54,234 bases of DNA from Halobacteriovorax sp. (GTDB taxonomy: Bacteria > Bdellovibrionota > Bacteriovoracia > Bacteriovoracales > Bacteriovoracaceae): contig PBCC01000052.1 in assembly GCA_002716825.1 (NCBI GenBank), forward strand, positions 1 to 54,234, in the 5' to 3' direction. Shown piece by piece: positions 25,420 through 34,528 of the stretch. Every line of letters begins with the position of its first letter. The first letter of the stretch is position 1. Both the position numbers and the translations under genes were made by a program. The notes under the pieces are model-generated. The model did not search any database, had not been told where the DNA came from, and saw only the letters and a program-made list of their open reading frames with translations.

Positions 25420-26735
25420 CGCCCACCCACAGTTGTTTTAAGATTGGGGTGAAATCTCCCGAGCGAGAGAGACTTGGCAAGATCCGGAGACATTGGGCCA
25501 AAAAGGATACGCTTGATATCATTGGTAGCCGATGCTTTAGTGTAGCCATTAAGCATTTCATTTTTGAGACTTACTGTGAGCTTTGAGTCTTGAGCATTGA
25601 AGGTGCGCGTATTCATATTATACACAAGCGTGTGAAGCACAACTTCAAAGTCCACTCCGCCTTCACCTTTTCCAAGTCTGCCGTAAAGTCTCAGTTCACC
25701 AGTCTTAAAGGCCAGCTTTTTTTCATCGCCAAAAACTCGTTGTAAAAAACCACGCTTTCTCTTTTGAGTCGGCAGCATATCTCCAAAATGAACGCTAAGC
25801 TGCTCTTTTGGAGCAGAGAAGCTATGTCCATCAAACTCTTTAGAGATATCGACGGTGGCAAAGACGGGGATGACTTCATGTTCTCTGGCCATGGCCGTAT
25901 TTTTGATAATCATATCGGGATGATCAATAGTGAATGAGAATTCATCTTCATGGACGATTTTAAAGTATCGGCGATAGATCAGGTCACCCGCTAATTCATC
26001 AGCATCATCACTTCTGCGCTCCTCTGGGTCCCAGCGAAGCTTATCAAGCCCAAGTTGAAGACTGATGACTCCGCCTTGATATTGATAGTACTGTCCTTCA
26101 TTGGGATATTCAGTTGTCGCAACCTTTCTAATCAGTGAGAATTCATCTTCAATTGGTAAAACACTAGGAGGTGTTTTTTCACCAATAGCAGCTTGTAATG
26201 ACTTTGATTGGTTCAGATCCCATAGATTAACCGCACGACTTTCACGATCAAAGAGTACGGCCGGGTGATTGCGCGGAACAAATTCTAAATCGATTTGATA
26301 ATCACCTTTGGAAACTCCTTCTTGATCTAACTCTTCGAGAAAGCTTGCCATAAAATCTGTGGTGAGATTGGGAGAGGCAAATGCTTTTAAAGTATCAATT
26401 TGGTTTTCTTTTTTGAATAACTTGTGGATGGTCTTATTTAAAGATTTCTTAGCCTTGTTTTCATTCTTACTAGCGTAGGCTTCAAGATTTAATTTATAAG
26501 AAATAAAGTGATGGAAGGAGTTATAGCGAAAATAGTCTTCGATTAATGGAAGATCGCTTTCACTAAATTGTGCCGGTGATCTTGATGGAGCGAGTCCATC
26601 CCTGGCCATGTCGGAACTCCAAAGAGAAGTTCTCTTAGGTTGCCAATATGACGTGTAAGTAAAACTTAATAGCCCGAAGACGGCCACTGAGCTGACGAGC
26701 ACGTACAATTTTTTTGATTTAATTTTAGCTTTCAA
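25416..26735 (-). CDS. membrane-anchored exported protein of unknown function, partner of PLD-like protein
   Basis: A 439-aa protein. One hydrophobic segment (LYVLVSSVAVFGLLSFTYTSYW) follows a basic start, then SRSPAQFSESDLP, very like the ERSPANF segment of the amidoligase-like proteins at 10-15 kb. The remaining 370 residues look mainly beta-rich in the second half (for example FSFTIDHPDMIIKN and GELRLYGRLGKGEGGVDFEVVLH) and match no family I know. Start is TTG with GGGAG about seven bases upstream. Its stop overlaps the start of the PLD-like gene, so both are one operon; a 150-base gap upstream should hold the promoter. Probably periplasmic and anchored in the inner membrane. Confidence 0.72.
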   Translation of the reverse strand: MKAKIKSKKLYVLVSSVAVFGLLSFTYTSYWQPKRTSLWSSDMARDGLAPSRSPAQFSESDLPLIEDYFRYNSFHHFISYKLNLEAYASKNENKAKKSLNKTIHKLFKKENQIDTLKAFASPNLTTDFMASFLEELDQEGVSKGDYQIDLEFVPRNHPAVLFDRESRAVNLWDLNQSKSLQAAIGEKTPPSVLPIEDEFSLIRKVATTEYPNEGQYYQYQGGVISLQLGLDKLRWDPEERRSDDADELAGDLIYRRYFKIVHEDEFSFTIDHPDMIIKNTAMAREHEVIPVFATVDISKEFDGHSFSAPKEQLSVHFGDMLPTQKRKRGFLQRVFGDEKKLAFKTGELRLYGRLGKGEGGVDFEVVLHTLVYNMNTRTFNAQDSKLTVSLKNEMLNGYTKASATNDIKRILFGPMSPDLAKSLSLGRFHPNLKTTVGGR

Positions 26736-26885
26736 ACAGGTCTCCCACCAGGGGACTTATCGGCAATTAATCCTGTTGACTTGAAGATAATAAAAAGCTT
26801 TGAAAGTGCGATCCAGACCTATTTTCGATCGCTTGTGAGATATCTGAAAAAAAATATTTTTTGCGCAAATTCCCAATGAAAATAA

Positions 26886-27416
26886 TCAGGTATGGAACTC
26901 ATCAAACTCTTCATTAAAGGATAGCTTGGTAGGGTCTTTAATTCGGTCAATATAAAGAACTCCAAACAGATGATCGAGCTCGTGTTGAAACACGGTTGCT
27001 AGGAATCCCTCGGGTTCAATGACCTTTTGCTGTGCCTTTTCATCAAGATAAGTAATGCGCACTTTCCTAGGACGCTCGACGTAGCCACGAAGCCCTGGAA
27101 CGGATAAGCAGCCCTCCCAAAATCCTTGATGAGCTTCATCAATCACTTCAATGACAGGGTTAAAGATCGTAAACCGGGCAGAACTATTAAGTGTACCGTA
27201 TCGCTCGGAGTTCTCGGGCAACTCGATAATAGTGGCTTGTAGGTTTTCACCAATTTGTGGTGCCGCAATGCCAATACCCCCCTCGCGCTCCATCGTATCT
27301 TGCAGATCCTGCAGGAGTGCGGCGGTTTCTTGGCTTAAAATCTCTTCACGTGTCAACGTTCGTGATTGCTCTCTAAGCTTTGGATGTCCCATTCTAAGGA
27401 CGGTTCGCGCTGCCAT
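26886..27416 (-). CDS. def: peptide deformylase
   Basis: A metalloenzyme that removes the formyl group from the first methionine of new proteins. All three motifs are present: GIGIAAPQIGE (motif 1), WEGCLSVPGLRG (motif 2, Cys metal ligand) and FQHELDHLFGVLYID (motif 3, HExxH-type with two His ligands). The 176-aa length is normal. I place the start at ATG 27416, with AGGAG eight bases upstream; the GTG at 27425 overlaps that ribosome site. The gene is divergent from the low-molecular-weight phosphatase gene. No formyltransferase gene is beside it, which is a common partner elsewhere. Confidence 0.96.
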   Translation of the reverse strand: MAARTVLRMGHPKLREQSRTLTREEILSQETAALLQDLQDTMEREGGIGIAAPQIGENLQATIIELPENSERYGTLNSSARFTIFNPVIEVIDEAHQGFWEGCLSVPGLRGYVERPRKVRITYLDEKAQQKVIEPEGFLATVFQHELDHLFGVLYIDRIKDPTKLSFNEEFDEFHT

Positions 27417-27501
27417 GTGAGGCACTCCTTTTAAATTACTTAACTTTAGCCTATGATTTTAGCACAAGATTATTAGTTTTTCGTAAGCCTAAGGTTAGTT
27501 C

Positions 27502-27978
27502 ATGGCGATTAGGGTTCTATTTGTTTGTTTTGGGAATATCTGTCGCTCACCGGCCGCGCATGGAGTTTTTGAAGACTTAGTTGGCGCCGCAGGATTAAGT
27601 CAGTCAATCGAGGTCGATTCGGCCGGAACGACGGGTTTTCACAGCGGACAACAAGCTGATAAGCGAATGCGCGAGCATGCCAAAAAGCGCGGTTATACTC
27701 TTGCGAGCTTGTCTCGAAAAATTCATGCCAATGATTTGGAGACCTTCGATAAAATTATCGTGATGGATGACAAAAATCTAAAAGATGTAACTAAGATCAA
27801 TCCAGCACTTGAAAATAAAATCGGAAAACTGACTCAATATTGTACCCGTCACACAATCGATCATGTTCCAGATCCCTATTTTGGCGGAGCCGCTGGGTTC
27901 GAACAGGTTTTAGACATTGTAGAAGATGCTTGTGAAAATTTATTAAATGATCTTAAGCATGAAATAAATCGTGATTAA
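27502..27978 (+). CDS. low-molecular-weight protein tyrosine phosphatase
   Basis: A 158-aa cytoplasmic phosphatase. The catalytic P-loop VLFVCFGNICRSP (CX5RS) is at the N-terminus, and the general acid loop VPDPYFGG (Asp) near residue 135; both are where expected. Bacterial members act on tyrosine kinases of polysaccharide export or on other phosphoproteins. The start has AAGG seven bases upstream. It overlaps greB by 8 bases, so both are cotranscribed. Specific target not evident. Confidence 0.93.
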   Translation: MAIRVLFVCFGNICRSPAAHGVFEDLVGAAGLSQSIEVDSAGTTGFHSGQQADKRMREHAKKRGYTLASLSRKIHANDLETFDKIIVMDDKNLKDVTKINPALENKIGKLTQYCTRHTIDHVPDPYFGGAAGFEQVLDIVEDACENLLNDLKHEINRD

Positions 27979-28468
27979 AAAAGATAATTATATAACGCCT
28001 AAAGGCTATGAGCGTCTTGTGCTTGAGCGAGATCACTTAGTTAAAACAGAGCGACCAGAGGTCACTAAGGTTGTTTCTTGGGCAGCATCATTAGGCGATC
28101 GCTCCGAGAATGCAGATTATCAGTACGGGAAAAAGCGACTGCGTGAAATTGATCGTAGAGTTGCATTTCTAAATAGACGTATAAATACAGCTCAAGTAGT
28201 TGATCCGCTCCAAGTGAAAAGTGATAAAGTTCAATTTGGTGCTACAGTCACTGTCATTGATGAAGAGGAAGTGGAAAAAGAATACAGCATTGTTGGAGAG
28301 GATGAGAGCAGCCCTAAAATGGGTTTAATTAGTTGGAAGTCTCCCATCGGCTCGCGCTTACTGGGAAAGTCAGTGGGCGATTCGGTTGAGATAAAAGCTC
28401 CTACGCGTGAATTTGAAGTTGAAATAATATCAATCGATTACCGCGAGATCATTTTACAAAAGGATTGA
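27971..28468 (+). CDS. greB: transcription elongation factor GreB
   Basis: Binds the RNA polymerase secondary channel and stimulates cleavage of backtracked RNA. The 165-aa protein has an N-terminal coiled coil with the tip sequence GDRSENADYQYGKKRLREID. The YQYGKK form of this motif is characteristic of GreB rather than GreA, which has EY-xAK. The C-terminal FKBP-like domain contains VQFGATVTV and ISWKSPIGSRLLGKSVGD. Start is GTG inside the end of the phosphatase gene, which suggests translational coupling. Followed two bases later by a short unknown gene. Confidence 0.95.
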   Translation: MIKKDNYITPKGYERLVLERDHLVKTERPEVTKVVSWAASLGDRSENADYQYGKKRLREIDRRVAFLNRRINTAQVVDPLQVKSDKVQFGATVTVIDEEEVEKEYSIVGEDESSPKMGLISWKSPIGSRLLGKSVGDSVEIKAPTREFEVEIISIDYREIILQKD

Positions 28469-28469
28469 A

Positions 28470-28853
28470 ATGAAAATACTTGTAGAAGTTTCACTAGGAG
28501 AACTGGTTGATAAGATTAGTATTTTAAGGCTTAAAATGGAGCGTATTAAAGATGCGACCAAGGTGGCCGCGGCAACGAAAGAAGAGGCCGTACTCGTGGC
28601 AAGTCTAAACTCTCTCAATTTAGCAGGGATTGATGCGCACCTCGGCGCACTTCAGGCCATTAACGGCAAATTGTGGCAAATTGAAGATGATATTCGCGTT
28701 CAAGAGAAGAATCGCAAGTTTGATGATCAGTTCATTGAACTTGCGCGCTCTGTTTATAAGGTCAATGATGAGCGATTTAGAGCAAAAGATGCGGTAAATC
28801 AGGCTTACGGATCTGAGTTAGAAGAGGTAAAGTCTTACGAAGATTATAGTTAA
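28470..28853 (+). CDS. conserved small protein (DUF6165-like)
   Basis: A 127-aa, mainly helical protein starting MKILVEVSLGELVDKISILRL, then KMERIKD. This opening matches, from memory, a family of unknown function (DUF6165), members of which are often found beside glycosyltransferases of surface polysaccharides. No membrane segment or catalytic motif is visible. It sits two bases after greB with AAGGATTGAA as ribosome site and ten bases before a methyltransferase gene, so it is in the same operon. Function unknown; the family name should be checked by profile search. Confidence 0.75.
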   Translation: MKILVEVSLGELVDKISILRLKMERIKDATKVAAATKEEAVLVASLNSLNLAGIDAHLGALQAINGKLWQIEDDIRVQEKNRKFDDQFIELARSVYKVNDERFRAKDAVNQAYGSELEEVKSYEDYS

Positions 28854-28862
28854 GGGAGAGTT

Positions 28863-29672
28863 ATGTCGAAGAAGGTCGATCCTAAAATTGATACAGCGTT
28901 AAAACACAAGCTCTATGAAGCTTCAGTGCAGAACTTCGAAGTTGACGTTGATTTTATCAATGCTGAGTATGAAAAAAACTTTGGAAACGCTCCTTTAACT
29001 CTTAGAGAAGACTTCGGTGGCACTGGCGCCCTGGCCTGTCACTGGACTACGATTGGCGATGAGCATAAGGCTTATGCTATCGATCTCGACCCAGAACCAA
29101 TGAAATACGGTGTTGAAAATCACCGCTCCAAACTTACGCCTGCTCAGCAAAAGCGTGTCGAATATGTAGAGGGCAATGTTTTAGCGTCTCATGGCTTTAA
29201 AACAGACGTGGTCGTCGCCTTTAATTTCTCATATTTCATTTTCAAAGACCGCTCTCAGTTGGTTAAATATTTTAAAGGTGTATACGACGCGCTAGAAAAT
29301 CGCGGAGCATTCTTCGTCGATATTTTTGGCGGAACAGAATGCGGTGAAGAGCTAGTCGAAGAGACTGAGCACGATGATCACACATATTTTTGGGATTGCG
29401 ACAAATTCAATCCACTAACGAATGAATGCCTTTATTATATTCACTTTAAAACCCATGATGATGGGGTGAAGTATGAACGCGTCTTTACCTATGACTGGCG
29501 CCACTGGAGCCCTAGAGAAGTGGTTGAGGCCATGGAAGAAGCTGGCTTTAGTACGGTGAAAACTTACTGGGAAGGCGATGATGGTGATGGTGGAGGAGAC
29601 GGTGAGTTTTACGAGTCGACTTCAGAAGAAAATTGCGAATCTTGGGTGACTTATATAGCGGCTTTTAAATAG
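28863..29672 (+). CDS. SAM-dependent methyltransferase (class I)
   Basis: A 269-aa Rossmann-type methyltransferase. Motif I is LREDFGGTGALACHW, followed by the acidic end of strand 2 at AYAIDLDPEPM, and VEYVEGNVL for motif III. VVVAFNFSYFIF is the central strand and PREVVEAMEEAGFSTVKTYWEG is the usual late helix-strand. The C-terminal part has an acidic Gly-rich stretch (GDDGDGGGDGEFYES). Substrate unknown. AGGGAG precedes the ATG; last gene of the phosphatase-greB operon. Its TAG is two bases from the stop of a convergent small gene. Confidence 0.88.
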   Translation: MSKKVDPKIDTALKHKLYEASVQNFEVDVDFINAEYEKNFGNAPLTLREDFGGTGALACHWTTIGDEHKAYAIDLDPEPMKYGVENHRSKLTPAQQKRVEYVEGNVLASHGFKTDVVVAFNFSYFIFKDRSQLVKYFKGVYDALENRGAFFVDIFGGTECGEELVEETEHDDHTYFWDCDKFNPLTNECLYYIHFKTHDDGVKYERVFTYDWRHWSPREVVEAMEEAGFSTVKTYWEGDDGDGGGDGEFYESTSEENCESWVTYIAAFK

Positions 29673-29674
29673 CG

Positions 29675-30052
29675 CTAGATTCGAATAAACCTTAGGGTGA
29701 AGCTATTTTTTAAACTCTTCTCATTAAACTTAGAATTTTGTGCGCCAAGGATAACCACCTTGGCGTTGTCATTTTTGCCGGGCACAAGTTGTAAAAGCGG
29801 ACTCAATTCTTTTTGAATACGAGCAGAGTCATCTCCAAAAAATTGAAATAGCACTAAGTCGTGATCGAAGCTTTTGCCACTGAAGATATTCTTTTCAAAA
29901 TTCTCTTCACTTGAAGAGGCCTCGGAAACTTTCTTGGCGATCAAGCCATCAAAAAGATAATCTAATTCTTTAAAGTGGGTTGGGATTGAAGATAAGGGCT
30001 TATCGCTAATCCAAATAATGCCTCGAACATCTTGGTTAATCTGATCGAGCAT
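29675..30052 (-). CDS. hypothetical protein downstream of nusB
   Basis: A 125-aa soluble protein of no recognised family, starting MLDQINQDVRGIIWISDKP. The pattern of strands (RGIIWISD, DLVLFQFFGD, AKVVILGAQ, FTLRFIRI) suggests a small alpha/beta domain. A longer frame is open to 30208 but overlaps nusB in another phase, so I use the ATG at 30052, seven bases after the nusB stop; its ribosome site is weak and translation may depend on coupling. Convergent with the methyltransferase gene. Confidence 0.6.
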   Translation of the reverse strand: MLDQINQDVRGIIWISDKPLSSIPTHFKELDYLFDGLIAKKVSEASSSEENFEKNIFSGKSFDHDLVLFQFFGDDSARIQKELSPLLQLVPGKNDNAKVVILGAQNSKFNEKSLKNSFTLRFIRI

Positions 30053-30059
30053 CTCTAAT

Positions 30060-30527
30060 TTACCTGATGGCCTTACTGAACTTATCCAGAACACCATTAA
30101 CAAAAGTATAACTTTTTTGATTGCCGTACTCTTTGGCCATCTCAACATACTCATTAATGACGATGGCGGCCGGTGTATCTTTTTGAGTTTGAATTTCGGC
30201 CGCGCCAAGAATCACAATCGTGCGCTCAAGCATATCGAGCTTATCAAGGCTTCTAGGCTCTAGGCATGGATTTAAGGCTTTAAGAATGTCGCTGTAGTGG
30301 GCAAAGGTATCAATGATAAGCTTTCTACCAAAAGTTTTTGATTCAAGGCTTAAGTCATTGTCGGCATGCTCATCATCGGGAGCAATATAGCTCTCTTCGA
30401 ATTCATCCATCTCGGCTTGAGTGTCTTCGCGATCGGGAGTCGATTGCATTTCCTCAAGGGATTTGTGATAGAGAAATTTAAAAGCAAATTTTCTTGCTAG
30501 TGTTTTTTGAAGGTGGCCTTTCGCCAT
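30060..30527 (-). CDS. nusB: transcription antitermination factor NusB
   Basis: A 155-aa all-helical RNA-binding protein that joins NusE (S10) on boxA RNA and promotes rRNA operon antitermination. It begins MAKGHLQKTLARKFAFKFLYH, the usual RxxAxxxLY helix, and ends with the family's GAAEIQTQKDTPAAIVINEYVEMAKEYG split by motif into ILGAAE and VINEYVEMAK, then FVNGVLDK. The middle has an acidic insert (DEHADNDLSLES). The gene lies without ribH next to it, unlike many bacteria. Followed by a small unknown gene on the same strand. Confidence 0.93.
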   Translation of the reverse strand: MAKGHLQKTLARKFAFKFLYHKSLEEMQSTPDREDTQAEMDEFEESYIAPDDEHADNDLSLESKTFGRKLIIDTFAHYSDILKALNPCLEPRSLDKLDMLERTIVILGAAEIQTQKDTPAAIVINEYVEMAKEYGNQKSYTFVNGVLDKFSKAIR

Positions 30528-30693
30528 TGCAGAATCCTTTATTTTTAAGAGCTTATTATCGCTCCAAGCACCTAGAGCGTCAATGGATCTCGATAGGTCT
30601 TATTGATGTTAGAAAATGCTGTTTGACGCCCAGTTCAGGCTCCCATTAACGTTGAAGTACACACACATATCGCTCAAAAGCGGGGAGATCCCT

Positions 30694-30804
30694 ATGAAGG
30701 TTCTGTCGCAACTCATTCTTGTTGTTTTTATGGTCATGATCGCAGGTCATGTTTTTTCAAGCCCATCGCTCTCAATCAGTAAAAAAATCGCTCAGTCTAA
30801 GTAA
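30694..30804 (+). CDS. 36-residue exported peptide
   Basis: A tiny gene with GGGGAG eight bases before its ATG. The peptide [18 protein letters not shown] continues HVFSSPS and ends [10 protein letters not shown]. The first 23 residues are a textbook signal peptide or single membrane helix; cleavage after VFS would leave a basic tail of about 13 residues. Its end overlaps the end of the convergent glyA by 13 bases. It is too short for homology arguments, so the call rests on ribosome site and signal sequence. Confidence 0.45.
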   Translation: MKVLSQLILVVFMVMIAGHVFSSPSLSISKKIAQSK

Positions 30805-32048
30805 ACTGGAAAGCGTTTACAAAGCTCGAGTACTTTTAGTTTTACTTGAGCGTGAACGCCTTCATCTTTTGGATTCTTAAGCACTTCAATAATCCAACTC
30901 GCCATCTCGGCCACTTCTTCTTCTTTGAGTCCACGAGTGGTAATCGCTGGCGTGCCTAAGCGAATTCCTGAAGTGATAAACGGCGAGCGCGTATCGCCTG
31001 GGACCATATTCTTATTACTGGTGAGTCCGGCAGCTTCGAGCGCGTGCTCGGCGACTTTGCCACTAATGCCGAAGCTATCTGTTTTAAGTAAGACCAGATG
31101 ATTGTCTGTGCCGCCACTGACAAGCTGTGCGCCACCTGAGATCAGGCTTTGTGCTAGGACATTGGCATTAGCGATCACTTGCTTTTGATAGGTCTTATAT
31201 TCAGGCTCTAGTGCTTCTTTGAAAGCGACAGCTTTGGCCGCGATAACATGCTCAAGTGGGCCACCTTGAATACCTGGAAAGACATTGAAGTTAATTTTTT
31301 TCGCCAGCTCTTCATCATTGGTGAGAATAATGCCGCCGCGAGGTCCACGAAGGGTTTTGTGTGTGGTTGATGTTACAAAGTGAGCGTGTTCCATTGGAGA
31401 GGGATGAACACCAGCGGCCACAAGGCCTGCGATATGGGCCATATCAACAAGTAGGTAAGCTCCCACTTCATCAGCAATCTCTCTAAATTTTTTAAAATCA
31501 ATAGTGCGCGAATAAGCGCTGGCTCCGGCCACAATCATCTTCGGTTTGTGAGTGAGAGCATTCTCAAGCACATTACCGTAGTCGATCGTCTCAGTTTCTG
31601 GGTTTAGTCCATAGGCGACAACTTTAAAAAGCTTGCCTGAGAAATTTACCGGAGAACCGTGAGTCAGGTGACCACCCTGTGAGAGATCCATTCCCAAAAT
31701 GGTGTCACCGGCATCAAGCACAGAGAAATAACAGGCCATATTCGCCTGTGATCCAGAGTGAGGTTGAACGTTCGCAAACTTTGCGCCAAAGAGTTTTTTT
31801 ACGCGCTCAATGGCGAGAGTTTCAACAGAGTCAACGTGTTCACAGCCACCGTAGTAGCGCTTACCTGGGTAACCCTCAGCATACTTATTGGTCAGCTTTG
31901 AGCCCTGAGCTTGCATGACAGCTTGTGAGGTATAGTTTTCAGAAGCAATGAGCTCTAAACCATCTTCTTGGCGAGAAGCTTCAAGCTTAATTAAAGCTTC
32001 AAGTTCAGGGTCCATGGAAGATAGTGAATGCGCATTCTTATGAAACAT
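30792..32048 (-). CDS. glyA: serine hydroxymethyltransferase
   Basis: PLP enzyme that converts serine and tetrahydrofolate to glycine and methylenetetrahydrofolate. The 418-aa protein has the PLP-lysine motif [15 protein letters not shown], the N-terminal [10 protein letters not shown] and the [11 protein letters not shown] segment, all as in E. coli GlyA. SD GGAG precedes the ATG. It follows fabF by ten bases on the same strand, so it is the last gene of the fatty acid block, an arrangement that couples one-carbon and lipid synthesis genes only by position. Confidence 0.98.
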   Translation of the reverse strand: MFHKNAHSLSSMDPELEALIKLEASRQEDGLELIASENYTSQAVMQAQGSKLTNKYAEGYPGKRYYGGCEHVDSVETLAIERVKKLFGAKFANVQPHSGSQANMACYFSVLDAGDTILGMDLSQGGHLTHGSPVNFSGKLFKVVAYGLNPETETIDYGNVLENALTHKPKMIVAGASAYSRTIDFKKFREIADEVGAYLLVDMAHIAGLVAAGVHPSPMEHAHFVTSTTHKTLRGPRGGIILTNDEELAKKINFNVFPGIQGGPLEHVIAAKAVAFKEALEPEYKTYQKQVIANANVLAQSLISGGAQLVSGGTDNHLVLLKTDSFGISGKVAEHALEAAGLTSNKNMVPGDTRSPFITSGIRLGTPAITTRGLKEEEVAEMASWIIEVLKNPKDEGVHAQVKLKVLELCKRFPVYLD

Positions 32049-32058
32049 ATTTTCTCCG

Positions 32059-33312
32059 TTAACTATATTTTTTAACTACCAGTGAATAGTTCGTACCACC
32101 AAAACCAAAGGAATTGTTGAGTGCGTACTCGATATCAGCTTTTCTGGCCGTGTTGGCGACATAATCGAGATCACATTGAGGATCTTGATTGTTCAGATTG
32201 ATTGTCGGCGGAATCATTCCTTTGTGAACAACCATAGCGCAAACAATACTCTCTAATCCACCAGCAGCGCCAAGTAAGTGTCCAGTCATCGACTTGGTTG
32301 AAGAGACCAGAAGTTTACTTTTAGCGTGAGAACCAAAAGTTTCTTTAATCGCTTTGGTTTCAGCAATATCGCCAAGAGGAGTCGATGTGCCGTGGGCTTT
32401 GACGTAGCCAACCTGAGAGGCTTCGACGCCACCAGACTTAAGCGCCATGGTCATACAAGCTTTAGCACCCACACCTTCAGGGCGTGGAGCGGTAATATGG
32501 TGGGCATCAGAAGAAGCACCGTGACCAACAAGCTCTGCATAGATAGTAGCACCACGAGCTTTCGCTTTTTCAAGATTTTCAAGAACCAGTACGCCAGCAC
32601 CTTCGCCCATCACAAAACCATCGCGACCAGTATCAAAAGGACGTGAGACCGTGCCTGGGTCTCCATCATTTTTTGAAAGTGCTTTCATATTGATGAAGCC
32701 AGAAAATGGAAGGTCAGTCAGTACGGATTCTGAACCACCTGTGATCATGACGTCTTGGCGACCAGTCATGATTTCAAAGGCGGCAGCTGAGATTGCATGT
32801 GAAGCAGAAGCACAGGCCGATGAAATAGAGTAGTTCACGCCTTGAAGATTAAAGCGGATCGATACTAAGCCCGGGGCCATGTTTGGAATAATGGCAGGAA
32901 TAAAAAACGGCGAAACTCTACGCGGTCCTTTTTCCATAAGATCTTTGTAAGATCCTTCGATAATTGGAAAACCACCCATACCAACGCCAAGAATCGTCCC
33001 CATCATGGCCGGATCATATCCATCGGTGCCTTGGTGAAGTCCTGCTTGAACGAGTGCTTCTTTAGCAGAGTGAAGTGCGTAATGAATAAAGCGGTCGTAG
33101 CGAGGAGCTTCTTTAGCTTCCAGCAAATCTTCCGCGATAGAAAAGTTTTTAACTTCGCCGCCAATTTTGACGGGAAACTTTTCCATGTCATGATTTTCAA
33201 TAGTAGTGATGCCAGATTTTCCGGCAAGAAGATTGGTCCAAACTGTTTCTAGGTTATGACCAAGTCCATTGATCAAGCCCATCCCAGTGACAGCTACACG
33301 ATTACCCGCCAT
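32059..33312 (-). CDS. fabF: beta-ketoacyl-ACP synthase II
   Basis: Condensing enzyme that extends acyl-ACP with malonyl-ACP in type II fatty acid synthesis. The 417-aa protein has the active-site Cys in [11 protein letters not shown] and the two His in [12 protein letters not shown] and [13 protein letters not shown]. The start [18 protein letters not shown] is typical, with GGAGG upstream. It lies between acpP (separated by a hairpin) and glyA. Works with the ACP, FabG, FabD and FabH genes upstream. Confidence 0.98.
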   Translation of the reverse strand: MAGNRVAVTGMGLINGLGHNLETVWTNLLAGKSGITTIENHDMEKFPVKIGGEVKNFSIAEDLLEAKEAPRYDRFIHYALHSAKEALVQAGLHQGTDGYDPAMMGTILGVGMGGFPIIEGSYKDLMEKGPRRVSPFFIPAIIPNMAPGLVSIRFNLQGVNYSISSACASASHAISAAAFEIMTGRQDVMITGGSESVLTDLPFSGFINMKALSKNDGDPGTVSRPFDTGRDGFVMGEGAGVLVLENLEKAKARGATIYAELVGHGASSDAHHITAPRPEGVGAKACMTMALKSGGVEASQVGYVKAHGTSTPLGDIAETKAIKETFGSHAKSKLLVSSTKSMTGHLLGAAGGLESIVCAMVVHKGMIPPTINLNNQDPQCDLDYVANTARKADIEYALNNSFGFGGTNYSLVVKKYS

Positions 33313-33330
33313 AGTGCCTCCAAATAAAAA

Positions 33331-33348
33331 AAGCCCCTTTCGGGGCTT
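33331..33348 (-). terminator. hairpin/partial terminator between acpP and fabF
   Basis: AAGCCCC pairs with GGGGCTT around a four-base loop. On the minus strand it is followed by a T run (TTTTTTTATT). It lies 16 bases after the acpP stop and should end many transcripts there, keeping acpP mRNA in excess over fabF and glyA, which are downstream. Confidence 0.8.
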
Positions 33349-33363
33349 TAAAGGGTCGTTTTA

Positions 33364-33588
33364 TTATTGCTTCTTCTGAAGATAATTCACAACATCTGAA
33401 ACCTTCTTAAGGCCTTCAGCATCTTCTTCAGGAATTTCTACGCCAAACTCATCTTCCATCTTCATCATAAGTTCAACGATGTCGAGTGAATCAAGGTTGA
33501 GGTCATCAACAAAGCTAGTTTCGATATTGATTTTTGCGATATCAACTTTTGTTGCATCAGAGATTAATTGCATTACTTTTTCTTGCAT
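33364..33588 (-). CDS. acpP: acyl carrier protein
   Basis: A 74-aa acidic four-helix protein that carries growing acyl chains on phosphopantetheine. The attachment serine lies in DLNLDSLDIVELMMKMEDEF. Size and charge are typical. AAGGAG lies upstream of the ATG. It sits between fabG and fabF, as in many Proteobacteria, and is followed by a hairpin that probably raises its mRNA level. Confidence 0.98.
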   Translation of the reverse strand: MQEKVMQLISDATKVDIAKINIETSFVDDLNLDSLDIVELMMKMEDEFGVEIPEEDAEGLKKVSDVVNYLQKKQ

Positions 33589-33678
33589 ACATGGCTCCTT
33601 AACTTTCGCCTTAACTATAAAAACTTATTTAAACTATTTTCAACATTTTGCCTATTTTCAAGGCAATATTTCACCGTT

Positions 33679-34443
33679 TTAGATATAAAGTCCACCGTCA
33701 ATTTTGATCACTTCACCAGTAATGTAAGAACTAGCATCACTTAGTAAAAAACATGTAAGATTTGCAACCTCAGTTGGATTGCCAAATCTTTGCAGTGGAA
33801 TTCCAGCTAGATAAGTATCTTTCACTTTTGGATCGAGTGTTTCTGTCATGTCAGTATCAATGAAGCCTGGGCAAATTGCATTGCAGCGCACCTTACGAGA
33901 GGCTAATTCCTTGGCCAGGGACTTGGTAAAGCCAATAAGTCCCGCTTTTGAGGCCGAATAGGCGATCTGAGATGGGTTGCCCATGAGGCCCACGATACTT
34001 GAAACGTTAACAATGGACACGCTCTCAGCTTTTAAAAAGCCTCTTGAAAGCGCCACTGTAATCAAGATTGGCCCCTTAAGATTTACATCCAGAGCCTGTG
34101 AAATATCGGCTTCTTTAAGGCGTAAGATAATTTGATCTTTTGAAATCCCAGCATTGTTTACAACACCAGTGATAGGACCATTTTCTTTCACAAAGTCGCC
34201 AAGCTTGCTGGCAATCGCCTCGGCATCAGTCACATCAAATTCAAGGGCGTCTACTTTTGAAGCCCCAAGATCAAGAAGCTCTTTTTTTAGTTCTTCAGCA
34301 ACGTCTTGCTTGCCGCCACGATAATTAAAAATAACGTGAGAGCCTTGAGTTGCTAGGGAGCGAGCGATGTCGCGACCGATACCACGAGTGGCACCAGTAA
34401 TAAGAATAGGTTTATTTTTTAAATCAGTGAAAGTAGCGCTCAT
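33679..34443 (-). CDS. fabG: 3-oxoacyl-ACP reductase
   Basis: NADPH-dependent SDR that reduces beta-ketoacyl-ACP. Cofactor loop ITGATRGIGRDIA, VNNAGISKD, the catalytic Ser in NVSSIVGLMG, and YSASKAGLIGF (Tyr, Lys) are all clear. VRCNAICPGFIDTDMT and the C-terminal SSYITGEVIKIDGGLYI are hallmarks of FabG. I start at ATG 34443 (254 aa), which has AGGAG seven bases upstream; the longer frame to 34485 has no such site. Lies between fabD and acpP. Confidence 0.97.
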   Translation of the reverse strand: MSATFTDLKNKPILITGATRGIGRDIARSLATQGSHVIFNYRGGKQDVAEELKKELLDLGASKVDALEFDVTDAEAIASKLGDFVKENGPITGVVNNAGISKDQIILRLKEADISQALDVNLKGPILITVALSRGFLKAESVSIVNVSSIVGLMGNPSQIAYSASKAGLIGFTKSLAKELASRKVRCNAICPGFIDTDMTETLDPKVKDTYLAGIPLQRFGNPTEVANLTCFLLSDASSYITGEVIKIDGGLYI

Positions 34444-34528
34444 GATAAACTCCTGTTTTTCATGACGGTTGATGAGGACTCCCATACTGGTCGTCTCTCC
34501 GTATCATTTTTCTTTGAAAAATGTCCGT

